Positions 17,187 to 25,734 of a DNA stretch of 64,000 nt are shown here, in pieces. This DNA comes from Aeromicrobium phragmitis (lineage in GTDB: Bacteria > Actinomycetota > Actinomycetes > Propionibacteriales > Nocardioidaceae), in contig NZ_RDBF01000012.1 of the NCBI RefSeq assembly GCF_003674095.1, positions 1 to 64,000 of the forward strand, given 5' to 3'. The notes beneath the pieces are model-generated. The model was not told the origin of the DNA and made no database searches. It saw only the letters and a list, made by a program, of their open reading frames with translations. Position 1 is the first letter of the stretch, and each line of letters opens with the position of its first letter. A program made the position numbers and the translations under genes.

Positions 17187-17798
17187 ATGAGTTCTGCAAC
17201 CCGACCTACCCTCGATCTGCGGTACCGCACGATCGATTTCGTCACCATCGCCACCCTCGGCGTCGCCTTCGGCGTCGTGTTCTGGGCGTGGGGCAAGCTC
17301 TACGAGCCGCTCAGCAACCTGGCGCTGTTCGCGTTCCCGCCATCGTCCGCGCTGCTCGGCGGCGTGTGGCTGATGGCCGGCGTCGTCGGCGGGCTGATCG
17401 TCCGCAAACCGGGCGCCGCTTTCGCCACCGAGTTCATCGCCGCGGCCGTCTCGACACTGATCATCGGCGGCACGCAGTGGGGCTTCAGCGTCTTCGCCTC
17501 GGGCTTCTTCCAGGGCCTCGGCGCCGAGCTGATCTTCCTCGCGTTCTTCTACCGTCGCTTCGGCATCCTGGTGGCCGCCGGCGCGGGCGCGCTCGCGGCC
17601 GCGTTCGAGTCGGTCTACGAGTGGTACTCCTACTACGCGGACTGGAGTTTCGGTTACCAGCTCGCGCACCTCGGCTTCTTCGTGGTGTCCGGCGTCGTCG
17701 TGGCCGGCATCGGCGGCTGGGCGCTGACCCGAGCGCTGGCCACGGCCGGCGTGCTCGACTCGTTCGCGGCCGGCCGCGAGTCCACCACGGAGGTCTAG
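17187..17798 (+). CDS. ykoE: ECF transporter substrate-binding (S) component YkoE
   Basis: The ATG at 17187 lies directly after the riboswitch, giving 203 residues; the longer open frame starts inside the riboswitch and is not used. The protein is hydrophobic, with about five to six helices (FVTIATLGVAFGVVFWAWG, LFAFPPSSALLGGVWLMAG, AYQLAHLGFFVV-like end). YkoE is the substrate-specific subunit of the thiamine-precursor importer, thought to carry hydroxymethylpyrimidine or thiamine itself. The riboswitch and the two following genes support this role strongly. Confidence 0.9.
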   Translation: MSSATRPTLDLRYRTIDFVTIATLGVAFGVVFWAWGKLYEPLSNLALFAFPPSSALLGGVWLMAGVVGGLIVRKPGAAFATEFIAAAVSTLIIGGTQWGFSVFASGFFQGLGAELIFLAFFYRRFGILVAAGAGALAAAFESVYEWYSYYADWSFGYQLAHLGFFVVSGVVVAGIGGWALTRALATAGVLDSFAAGRESTTEV

Positions 17799-17803
17799 CC
17801 GCC

Positions 17804-19354
17804 ATGCGCTCCGGCGCGATCCGTTTCCGCGGCTTCACTTGGCGTCCGGTCGGACGCAAGAACCCCACGATCGCCGGGCTCGACCTGCACATCGAGCCCG
17901 GCGAGCGGGTGCTGCTCGTGGGCCCGAGCGGCAGCGGCAAGTCCACACTCCTTCACGCGGCAGCGGGCGCGCTCGGCACGACGATCTCCGGTGAGGCGTC
18001 CGGCGACGTCAGCGTCGAGGGCCGCCTCGGTCTGGTGCTGCAGAATCCCGCCGACGCCATCGTGGCCGAGCGGATCGGTCGCGATGTCGCGTTCGGTCCC
18101 GAGAACCTGGGGTTGCCGCGCGATGAGATCTGGCGGCGCGTGGACAGGGCGTTGTCCGCGGTGCGGCTGGACTACCCGCGCGACCACCTCACCTCGGCGC
18201 TGTCGGGCGGCGAACAACAGCGGCTCGTGCTCGCCGGAGTGCTGGCGACCGAGCCGGACGTCGTGCTGCTCGACGAGCCCACCTCGATGCTCGACGCGGT
18301 CACGGCCGAGCGTGCGCGCGACGCCGTGCTGGCCGCGGTGGGGGACCGGACGCTCGTCGTGGTCGAGCACCGGTTCGAGCCGTGGCTCGACCATGTCGAC
18401 CGGGTGGTCGCGCTCGATCCCGGCGGCGTGGTCGGCTTCGACGGCTCGGTGGGGGAGTTCCTCGCCTTGGGCGGCCGGCCCGGCCTGTGGATGCCCGGTG
18501 CCCCACCGCCCACCCCCGTCGACATCCCCGCCGCCTTCGTCACGCCCACCCCCCATAGCTGGTCGAGTAGCCCCGTTTCTAGGTGGTCGAGTAACCGCGC
18601 CCTTCGATACACCGCCTCGTTCCTCGACACTCAGGAACCAGAACGAGCGGTGATGGAGCCATCGCAGCAGGGGGCGTCAGCCGCGATGGAGCGAGACCAC
18701 GCTCCGAGCGCCCCCAAGCCCGTCATCGCCTCCGACGTCGACGTCGTCCTCACCACGCGGATGATCCGCGGCACGCGTCGGCACCCTGCACTCTCGAACT
18801 TCTCCGCCCGACTCGACCCGGGCACCACCACGGCGATCACCGGCCCGAGCGGCGCCGGCAAATCGACCGCGCTGCTCGCGATGACCGGTCTCGTCCGCGT
18901 GTCCGGCGGAACCGTCACGCCCGACCGCACGCGGATGCGTTCGCGCGACCTGGCGCGGGAGATCGGCTGGGTGCCGCAGAATCCCGAGCTGGGATTTCTG
19001 ACGACGAGCGTCCGCGAGGAAGTCGAGCGCACCGCGAGTGCGCTCGGCGTCGAGGTGGATGCGGACGAGTTGCTCGCACTCGTCGGTCTCGAGCGGTTCG
19101 CGCCCTCGCACCCGTATCGGCTGTCCGGAGGGGAGCAGCGGAGGCTCGCGATGATCAGCGCCCTCGCGCATCGTCCGGGCTTCGTCGCGCTCGACGAGCC
19201 GACGGTCGGGCAGGACCGCGACACCTGGGCGGTGGTGACCGGCTGGTACACCGCGGCCGCGCGGGCGGGCGCGGTCGTCGCGCTCGCCACGCACGATCCG
19301 GACGCGCCTCGCGACGCGGAGATCTCCGTAGGTGAGGCGGTGACGGCGACATGA
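17804..19354 (+). CDS. ykoD: ECF transporter ATPase YkoD, two ABC domains in one chain
   Basis: The gene starts 6 bases after ykoE and encodes 516 residues. Domain 1 has Walker A GPSGSGKS (40-47), signature LSGGEQQ (133-139) and Walker B VVLLDEPT (153-160). Domain 2 has Walker A GPSGAGKS (347-354), signature LSGGEQR and FVALDEPT. The two domains energise the importer formed with YkoE and YkoC. The linker (about 251-300) is unusual: its DNA is a copy of the long dispersed repeat seen elsewhere in the window, read in frame. The signature and Walker motifs of both halves are intact, so the protein should be active. Confidence 0.92.
   Translation: MRSGAIRFRGFTWRPVGRKNPTIAGLDLHIEPGERVLLVGPSGSGKSTLLHAAAGALGTTISGEASGDVSVEGRLGLVLQNPADAIVAERIGRDVAFGPENLGLPRDEIWRRVDRALSAVRLDYPRDHLTSALSGGEQQRLVLAGVLATEPDVVLLDEPTSMLDAVTAERARDAVLAAVGDRTLVVVEHRFEPWLDHVDRVVALDPGGVVGFDGSVGEFLALGGRPGLWMPGAPPPTPVDIPAAFVTPTPHSWSSSPVSRWSSNRALRYTASFLDTQEPERAVMEPSQQGASAAMERDHAPSAPKPVIASDVDVVLTTRMIRGTRRHPALSNFSARLDPGTTTAITGPSGAGKSTALLAMTGLVRVSGGTVTPDRTRMRSRDLAREIGWVPQNPELGFLTTSVREEVERTASALGVEVDADELLALVGLERFAPSHPYRLSGGEQRRLAMISALAHRPGFVALDEPTVGQDRDTWAVVTGWYTAAARAGAVVALATHDPDAPRDAEISVGEAVTAT
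18552..18700 (+). repeat. Long dispersed repeat embedded in the ykoD coding sequence
   Basis: From TAGGTGGTCGAGTA near 18583 the DNA follows CGCGCCCTTCGATAC, CTCGTTCCTCG, ACTCAGGAACC and ATGGAGCC, ending in GAGACCAC near 18700. The reverse complement of 40860-41030 shows the same blocks in the same order. A further half unit (GGTCGAGTAG) precedes it at about 18561. It encodes ykoD linker residues ~251-300 without a stop codon. Confidence 0.85.
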
Positions 19355-20052
19355 GGACACTCGTCACCCGGGTCAACCCGCTCGTGCTGTTGTCGGTGGG
19401 CGCGTTCTCGCTGATCGGGTCCTTCGCGGTCCGTTCGCTGCCGATCGCCCTCGTGACGATCGGCCTCTACGCGCTGGCCGCCCTGATCTTCCTACCGACG
19501 TGGCGTTACCCGCTGGCATGTCTGGCGTTCTCCGGCTTCGCGGCGGTCACGATCGTCTACTCGACCTGGCGCCTCGGCGGACCGAACACCGAGGTCGCCG
19601 TGGTGGCGGGCCTGCGCATCCTGGTGCTGGCGTGGCCGGGCTCCGTGATGGTCGGGTTCATCGACCCCGGGCGGCTGTCCGACTACGCCGCGCAGACCCT
19701 CCGTCTCCCGGCCCGGGGAGTCGCGGCGTTCTCCGCGGCGCTCCAGCGGTTCAGCGGCTTCGCGCAAACATGGGAATCGCTGGAACGCACCCGACGCGCT
19801 CGCGGCGTCGCGCCCGGACGTCATCCGGTCGGCCAGGTGAAGCACAGCGGCTCGATGGCCTTCGCGCTGCTCGTCCAAGCCATGCGTGGAGCGTCCTCGT
19901 CATCCATCGCGATGGACGCTCGCGGCTTCGCCGACGCGCGCGCTCGGACCTGGGCCGAACCCGCCACGTGGTCGCGATTGGACCTCGGTGGACTCGCACT
20001 CACGGTGACCCTCGGTGCTGTTCCAATCGTGCATTTTCTCGCAGGTCTCTAG
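19351..20052 (+). CDS. ykoC: ECF transporter transmembrane (T) component YkoC
   Basis: The 233-residue membrane protein overlaps the ykoD stop by 4 bases (ATGA). It has several helices in the N-terminal half (LVLLSVGAFSLIGSFAVR, PIALVTIGLYALAALIF) and the coupling region LERTRRARGVAP and MDARGFADA, which resembles the conserved Ala-Arg-Gly motifs by which T components contact the ATPases. It completes the thiamine-precursor importer. No gene for biosynthesis of thiamine follows it. Confidence 0.9.
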   Translation: MRTLVTRVNPLVLLSVGAFSLIGSFAVRSLPIALVTIGLYALAALIFLPTWRYPLACLAFSGFAAVTIVYSTWRLGGPNTEVAVVAGLRILVLAWPGSVMVGFIDPGRLSDYAAQTLRLPARGVAAFSAALQRFSGFAQTWESLERTRRARGVAPGRHPVGQVKHSGSMAFALLVQAMRGASSSSIAMDARGFADARARTWAEPATWSRLDLGGLALTVTLGAVPIVHFLAGL

Positions 20053-20158
20053 GCCGTCCTGCTTGTGCCTGCCCGCAGTCAGCTCCTTGAATACGGTGGG
20101 CAGCTCGTCAGACAAGATTTCCCGTCCGTCTCGACCAATTCCGCGCTAGTCTCGGCTG

Positions 20159-21802
20159 GTGAGCCTACGACCAAGCGATGATCTAGGGATGCGTCCTGCG
20201 TACAAGGATCTGTACTTTGGTAAGAGTGATTCGCGTAACGAGGTCAACGATGACCGAGACGAGTTCGTAAAGAGTTACGTTGATCTGAACGGTGCTGTGG
20301 AGGCAGTTACTTCAGGTCGAGCCTTCCTAATACTGGGTCCGAAGGGCACTGGTAAATCGGCCCTAGCCTGGTACCTGAGCGCTGCCGAGACGGCAGGTAC
20401 TCACCTCGCTCTTGTCCGCGACGCCGCCAACTTGCCTTTGGCTGAAATTCCGCGTCTTCAAACTGGCCAGGCCGAGGGGCCTGAGCGAACAGTCACAGCT
20501 TGGAAATTCATCCTTCTATGTAGCTACCTAGAACTTCTCTTGCGTGATCATGGGTGCAAGTTGCGTAACGAGCGGGAAGTCTTGCGCATCGCGAAAATTC
20601 TGCGCGATTTCGGATTCATGGGTGACGCCTCAGGCAGAGCGTTGGTACGTGCTTCGAGCACCACAATCACGATTCCGCTACCGTCGCTCGGGCAGATATA
20701 CAAAAAGGAGAATAGGGCGTCGCTTAACATCTTCAACCTAATCCCCTACATGGAGCGATGGGTGGCAGAGGCTCAATCGGAGACTCGTCACGTCCTAGTG
20801 CTGGACGGATTGGACTCGATCTTTCTTAACGACACTCTCTATGACGAGAGTCTTTCGTCGCTAGTTCAGGCCGCATATTCATTGAACCAGATTTTACGAG
20901 AGCATCAAGCGACTGGCAGTGTCGCCCTCCTCATTCGCAACGACGTTTTCGCCCGTGTTGCGCTCTCTCTCCCCGATTCCCAAAAGATGCGTGATGATCT
21001 GTCGATTGACCTCGATTGGCGGGTACTTTCCGGCCAGGCGGGTGTGAATGCCCCACTCATGCAGCTGGTCAATGCGAAGGCTGCCCGGGCTCTCGACCTC
21101 GAGAGGGTAGACGTCTTGAGCTACTTTCCTGAAAAGATTACCGTCGGTCAGCGAAGCCCGGGAGATCCTAAACGCATTCCAACATTTCAGTATCTACTGA
21201 ATATGACCCGCCACACACCTCGGGATTTATTGCGCTTGTTCGAGGAAATCCGAAAGGTAGAGTCCTCGGGACTTTATGGCGACGGGGGAGAAACCCTCGC
21301 CGACGAAGTTATTCATGAAGGAGTGCTTAAGTATTCGGCGAAGTATTTTGTGGGAGCGATTCAGAACGAATTCGCCGGTTTCGAAGGCGGCCCTGAGCAG
21401 GCATCTGCCGCCTTGTCGGCCCTAAAGTTTATGAATGCACAAACGTTCGATCGCAAGGACTTTGAAGGAGCACTGGCAGAGGTCTCGTCGATGGCTGAGG
21501 GGCAGACTGATTCTCTACTTCAGCTCCTCTTTTACGCCGGAGCTATCGGAAACTACCTGCCGAGTCATAATGAAAGTCATATGCAGTTTTTTCATCGTCG
21601 CGACGAGACTCAGATCTATCTGAAGGGGCACTTCATTTTACATCATGCGCTGATACATGCGTGGGGATTGAAGCGGAGTCGGGGGAGCTCTCTTCGCGAG
21701 GGTAATTCATCCTCTCGCTTAGCGCCGAACTCGCAGGAGCCGCGGCGGCGAAGGAATAGGACGCGAGGTGGACGTCCGATAGAAAGGGGTCCTGGCGAGT
21801 AA
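20159..21802 (+). CDS. P-loop ATPase of the Sll1717-like family, low-GC island gene
   Basis: The frame opens with a GTG and gives 547 residues; an ATG at 20189 just before the conserved DLYFGKSDSRNEV is an alternative start. Walker A is GPKGTGKSA (60-68), a Walker B-like VLVLDGLDS lies at 212-220, and LLIRNDVF (257-264) looks like a sensor strand. The N-terminal DLYFGK...NE motif is the mark of the Sll1717-type ATPases, whose function is not established. The last ~37 residues are Arg/Ser-rich and may be an extension. Two hand-counted 60-base lines gave 42% and 47% GC against 67% in the next gene, which points to transfer. It stands alone, with no visible partner gene. Confidence 0.75.
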   Translation: MSLRPSDDLGMRPAYKDLYFGKSDSRNEVNDDRDEFVKSYVDLNGAVEAVTSGRAFLILGPKGTGKSALAWYLSAAETAGTHLALVRDAANLPLAEIPRLQTGQAEGPERTVTAWKFILLCSYLELLLRDHGCKLRNEREVLRIAKILRDFGFMGDASGRALVRASSTTITIPLPSLGQIYKKENRASLNIFNLIPYMERWVAEAQSETRHVLVLDGLDSIFLNDTLYDESLSSLVQAAYSLNQILREHQATGSVALLIRNDVFARVALSLPDSQKMRDDLSIDLDWRVLSGQAGVNAPLMQLVNAKAARALDLERVDVLSYFPEKITVGQRSPGDPKRIPTFQYLLNMTRHTPRDLLRLFEEIRKVESSGLYGDGGETLADEVIHEGVLKYSAKYFVGAIQNEFAGFEGGPEQASAALSALKFMNAQTFDRKDFEGALAEVSSMAEGQTDSLLQLLFYAGAIGNYLPSHNESHMQFFHRRDETQIYLKGHFILHHALIHAWGLKRSRGSSLREGNSSSRLAPNSQEPRRRRNRTRGGRPIERGPGE

Positions 21803-21971
21803 GGGAGTGGTTGAGCCGAGCGTATCCGCTGTGGGCGTAGGCGGAGAGTGAATCGCGCTCCGCGGTGCTTCAAGTGCACGTCGGCAACCCTCCCAGCTGT
21901 GGCTGCGAACACGGCACGATCTGCGTAGGCTGAAACCCGCGTCACGTTCATGCTGATACAGGGGGAAGCGC

Positions 21972-23492
21972 ATGTCGCTTGCAGTGCTCGACCGGGAACG
22001 CACCGTCGCCAAGCCGGGGTTCAACCGGTGGCTGATTCCGCCGGCGGCGTTAGCCGTCCACCTCTGCATCGGCCAGGTGTATGCGACGAGCGTCTACAAG
22101 GCGTCGCTAATCGAGCACTTCGACGTCTCGCTCACGCAGGTCGGCATCGTCTTCTCGATCGCGATCGTGATGCTGGGTCTGTCGGCCGCGGTGTTCGGTA
22201 CGTGGGTGGACACCGGCGGACCGCGACGGGCGATGGCGGCGGCGGCCGTCTGCTGGTCGGTCGGCTTCCTCGTCGGCGCGCTCGGCATCTTCACCGAGCA
22301 GCTGTGGCTGCTGTACCTCGGGTACGGCGTCATCGGGGGCATCGGCCTCGGTATCGGGTACATCTCGCCGGTCTCGACGCTCATCAAGTGGTTCCCGGAC
22401 CGTCCAGGGCTCGCCACGGGCATGGCGATCATGGGCTTCGGCGGCGGCGCGATGATCGCCAGCCCGCTGTCCCGCAACCTTCTCGACCTCTATGACCCCG
22501 TGATGGAGGGCGGCGTGGCCTCAGGTGACGCCGTGGGCAAGCTGTTCCTCACCCTCGGTATCGGTTACCTGGTCGTGATGCTGTTCGGTGCCTGGCTGGT
22601 GCGCGTGCCCGCTCCCGGCTGGCGCCCGGAGGGCTTCGACCCGAGCACCGTGAAGAGCAAGTCGCTCGTCACCACCGAGAGCGTCTCGGCGAACAACGCA
22701 CTCAAGACGCCACAGTTCTGGCTCCTGTGGGTCGTGCTGTTCTGCAATGTCACCGCCGGGATCGGCATCCTCGAGCAGGCGGCGCCGATGATCCAGGACT
22801 TTTTCCGCGAGGGTGACTCGTCCGCGGTCGCCGCGTCGGCGGCCGCCGGATTCGTCGGCTTCCTGTCGCTGTGCAACATGGCCGGACGGTTCGTCTGGTC
22901 GTCGACGTCCGACATCATCGGCCGCAAGAACATCTACATCGTCTACCTCGGCCTCGGCGTCATCCTCTACGCCACGCTGGCCTTCGGCGGATCGTCGTCC
23001 GTGCTGCTGTTCGTCCTGCTCGCCGGCGTGATCCTCAGCTTCTACGGCGGCGGATTCGCCACGATTCCCGCGTACCTGCGCGACCTCTTCGGCACCTTCC
23101 AGGTCGGCGCGATCCACGGCCGCCTGCTGACCGCGTGGTCGGCGGCCGGGGTGGCGGGTCCGCTCATCATCAACGGCTTCCTCGACGCCCGCGGCGAGCC
23201 CGGCGCTCTCACCGCATCCGACTATCGCCCGGCGCTGTTGACGATGGTCGGAGTGCTGGTGGTCGGCTTCCTCGCGAACATGCTGGTGCGTCCCGTCGCC
23301 GACAAGTTTCACGAGCCGCGCGAGGAGGCGGGGGCGGAACCGACCGCGGACGACGCGCCGGTGGAGGCGGAGTCGGAGGCCACCTCCTCGACGGGAACGA
23401 CCCCACTGCTGGTCGTGGCCTGGGCGGTCGTCGGCATCCCGCTCGCCTACGGCGTCATCCAGACCGTCCGCACCGCGGCCAGCCTGTTCTGA
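21972..23492 (+). CDS. OFA-family MFS transporter (oxalate/formate antiporter-like)
   Basis: This 506-residue protein has GGGGGAAG before its ATG. The sequence VHLCIGQVYATSVYKASL in helix 1, GTWVDTGGPRRAMA after helix 2, GYGVIGGIGLGIGYISPVSTLIKWFPDRPGLATG in the middle (given here as the well-known family stretch in two overlapping blocks), and the later WSSTSDIIGRKN mark the oxalate/formate antiporter subgroup. A charged loop near residues 455-475 is followed by one more helix at the C-terminus. The carboxylate carried is not evident from the context. Confidence 0.85.
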   Translation: MSLAVLDRERTVAKPGFNRWLIPPAALAVHLCIGQVYATSVYKASLIEHFDVSLTQVGIVFSIAIVMLGLSAAVFGTWVDTGGPRRAMAAAAVCWSVGFLVGALGIFTEQLWLLYLGYGVIGGIGLGIGYISPVSTLIKWFPDRPGLATGMAIMGFGGGAMIASPLSRNLLDLYDPVMEGGVASGDAVGKLFLTLGIGYLVVMLFGAWLVRVPAPGWRPEGFDPSTVKSKSLVTTESVSANNALKTPQFWLLWVVLFCNVTAGIGILEQAAPMIQDFFREGDSSAVAASAAAGFVGFLSLCNMAGRFVWSSTSDIIGRKNIYIVYLGLGVILYATLAFGGSSSVLLFVLLAGVILSFYGGGFATIPAYLRDLFGTFQVGAIHGRLLTAWSAAGVAGPLIINGFLDARGEPGALTASDYRPALLTMVGVLVVGFLANMLVRPVADKFHEPREEAGAEPTADDAPVEAESEATSSTGTTPLLVVAWAVVGIPLAYGVIQTVRTAASLF

Positions 23493-23499
23493 GGCCGAT

Positions 23500-23650
23500 C
23501 AGCTCGGTGACTCGGACGTAGCGGAGCCGGAAGACGTCCAGCGCACGACGTCGAGCAGTGGCGCGCAGCCCTGCTCGCGAAGCCGTGCGACCTCAGCGCA
23601 GAAATGGTCGACCGTGAAGGACAGGCCATGCAGCTTGGGGCGTTCGGCGC
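23500..23650 (-). pseudogene. Remnant of a glyoxalase-fold (VOC) gene, copy A
   Basis: On the minus strand the DNA reads LHGLSFTVDHF then EVARLREQGC and VVRWTS, which parallels LHRVSFEVDDL, ELARLREQ and VVNYRDVF in the second remnant at 26396-26710. Copy A lacks about 30 bases that copy B has near its end, and no full-length frame exists. It fills most of the gap between the OFA transporter and the ABC module. Confidence 0.55.
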
Positions 23651-23761
23651 GTGCCGTCCGATGCAGACGCTGGTCGCCAAACTTCGCTGATCAGCGTCCG
23701 AATTCGTGCATAGTGGTGGTTCGAACAGCAGCCGCGTGCGTGTATGCCGAGGAAGGACACG

Positions 23762-24484
23762 ATGTCTGTCCCGTCGATAACGATGGAGAACGTCACCGTG
23801 AGCTATCGCCGCAGGAAAGCGCTGGACGACGTCAGTTGGAGCATCGGTCCTGGCCGTGTCGGCCTCGTGGGACCTAATGGTGCGGGAAAGAGCACGCTGA
23901 TTCACTGTTTGGTCGGCTTGTTGCGAGTTCGGTCCGGGCGGATCGAGTTCGCGAACTCCGGCGCCTCCGTGGGTTTCGTGCCGCAGAAGCCGGAGTTGCC
24001 GGGACAGTTGCGGGTTCGGGAGACGATCGAGTACTGCGCGTGGCTGCGGGGCGTGCCCCGCAAAGCGACCGGGGCGCTCGCCGATGACGTCATCGAGTCC
24101 TTCGCTCTCGAGGAGTTCGCCACATCGAAGGTTCGCGCGTTGTCGGGCGGACAGCGTCAGCGTGTGGCGATCGCCGCTGCTGTAGCGCACCGCCCCGAGG
24201 TCCTCATCCTCGATGAACCCACGGCGGGGCTCGACCCCACCCAGCGCCTCGCGGTGCGCCGTTGCATCAAAGAACTCGATTCTGTGGATTGTGTGCTCAT
24301 CGCGACCCACCTGGTCGAGGACATCGAGCACCTTTGCTCGGACGTCGGGGTGCTCAATCGCGGACGACTGGAGTTCACCGGTTCCGTGGACGAGCTGCTA
24401 GCGCGGGCGCCGGCGGCGGATGCGGGTGTTCATGGTTCTGCTTTCGAAGAGGCGTACGACGCCATCGTCAACGGAAACAGCTGA
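23762..24484 (+). CDS. ABC transporter ATP-binding protein
   Basis: The ATG at 23762 follows GAGGAAGG and gives 240 residues. Walker A is GPNGAGKS, the Q-loop FVPQKPEL, the signature LSGGQRQR, Walker B VLILDEPTAGLDP and the switch His in IATHLVED. This is the arrangement of an export-type single-domain ATPase, as in ABC-2 or antibiotic exporters. Its stop overlaps the start of the next membrane gene (TGATG), so the three genes 23762-26369 form an operon. Confidence 0.92.
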   Translation: MSVPSITMENVTVSYRRRKALDDVSWSIGPGRVGLVGPNGAGKSTLIHCLVGLLRVRSGRIEFANSGASVGFVPQKPELPGQLRVRETIEYCAWLRGVPRKATGALADDVIESFALEEFATSKVRALSGGQRQRVAIAAAVAHRPEVLILDEPTAGLDPTQRLAVRRCIKELDSVDCVLIATHLVEDIEHLCSDVGVLNRGRLEFTGSVDELLARAPAADAGVHGSAFEEAYDAIVNGNS

Positions 24485-25734
24485 TGCTTGCGCGTCTTTG
24501 GTGGCCTTACAGTCCGGCCTGGGTTCTCGGCATGATGGGTCTGATCGCGGTGTTCGGGCTCGTCGCCAATCTTCCCGGTCAGGGCGCGTACCCGTGGTGG
24601 GTCGAGTCGTCGGCTGCGCCGCGCGAGTCGCTCGCCGTGGTCGCACTGCCGATGACGGTCACCTCTGCGTTGCTGGGCCATGACCTCGCCCGCAGAGGGA
24701 CCCTCTTGCACGCGGCCGCCGTCGGCCGGCGTGCCCGGCAGCTTGCCTGGCACGTGGCCGTCCTGTCCGTTGCCGCGCTGGTCGGTTTCGTCGCCGGGCT
24801 CACTCCGTTGTGGTGGTGGACTGCAAGCTCGGCTACCTGGGGCGCTCCGAGCATCGCTGACGTCCTCATCGCGGTGGCGGGAATCGTGGCGCTCAACACC
24901 GTCATGTTCGTGCTGGGTGCGATGACGACGCGCGTCGTGTGGAGTTTGCTCGTCGCGGTCGGCGGTGCCTTGTGGCTGCTCTTGCCCATCGTCGTCGATC
25001 GGGCGCTGAGCGTAGTCTCGCCGGCCTGGCATTGGTCCTCCCACCCGCGGTTCTCGCCGAACCTCACCGTCGCGACCTACTTCGTCTTGTTCGCCGCCCT
25101 CGTTGTCACGGTGGCGTTCGTCTGGCACTCGCGTGAGAGCAATCGCGCGCCCCGGTTCGTCGCCGCTGGCGGGCTCGTCGGGGCGCTGATCATGGCGGCG
25201 TACCCCTTCGCGTGGCGCCCGCACCTCTACGTGCACCGTGTGGAGGCCGAACCGACGTGCCGGGTCGTCGACGGTGTCGACATCTGCGTGCATCCGGCGA
25301 ACGAGAAGGCGATCCCCGTCGTCGGTCGACGTATTTCTGCCGCCAATGAGGCGTTCGGCGTACCACTCGTCGAGTCGTTCCTCGACTATTCGGCCGCCGA
25401 TGTGATCGAGTTCCGGCCGGGTCGCGTGCTCTCGAACATCTACCCCGCAGATCTGACTGAACCTCTCGATGCCGCGCTCGTCGATCAGGCGTCGGGTCTC
25501 CTGCTATGCCACGAGCCGGGCACCTCCGATGAGGAGAACATCAACGTGGCTCAAGCCATCTCGGCTCGACTCGGTGAGGCTCTCGGCATCGGTCATCACT
25601 ACTTCAGCGGAACCGACCGACGGATCGCCGAGCTCGTGGCATCCTTCAGCGACCGAGAGTTCGTGCAGTTGCTGCGCGAAAACGCTGACCAAATGTGGCG
25701 CTGCGGTCTCACCCGGGAGGACTTGTCGCCATGA
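24484..25734 (+). CDS. ABC exporter permease with large C-terminal soluble domain
   Basis: The 416-residue protein has about six helices in residues 10-250 (AWVLGMMGLIAVFGLVANL, AVLSVAALVGFVAGLTPLWW, VVWSLLVAVGGALWLLLPIVV). Residues ~255-416 are a non-membrane domain with CRVVDGVDICVHPANE and LLLCHEPG. It contains His pairs (GIGHHYFSG) and three cysteines. Similar permeases with an exported C-terminal domain exist in actinomycetes, possibly the DUF7224 group, but I cannot confirm this. It would pair with the small permease that follows. The transported substrate is unknown. Confidence 0.7.
   Translation: MLARLWWPYSPAWVLGMMGLIAVFGLVANLPGQGAYPWWVESSAAPRESLAVVALPMTVTSALLGHDLARRGTLLHAAAVGRRARQLAWHVAVLSVAALVGFVAGLTPLWWWTASSATWGAPSIADVLIAVAGIVALNTVMFVLGAMTTRVVWSLLVAVGGALWLLLPIVVDRALSVVSPAWHWSSHPRFSPNLTVATYFVLFAALVVTVAFVWHSRESNRAPRFVAAGGLVGALIMAAYPFAWRPHLYVHRVEAEPTCRVVDGVDICVHPANEKAIPVVGRRISAANEAFGVPLVESFLDYSAADVIEFRPGRVLSNIYPADLTEPLDAALVDQASGLLLCHEPGTSDEENINVAQAISARLGEALGIGHHYFSGTDRRIAELVASFSDREFVQLLRENADQMWRCGLTREDLSP

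Noticed and set aside
20053-20158. Search for an attachment site or tRNA next to the low-GC ATPase gene
   Set aside because: No tRNA and no clear direct repeats flanking 20159-21802 could be seen by eye, so no integration site is claimed.
23614-23877. Plus-strand frame overlapping the start of the ABC ATPase gene
   Set aside because: It is out of frame with the clear ABC protein and covers the VOC remnant.
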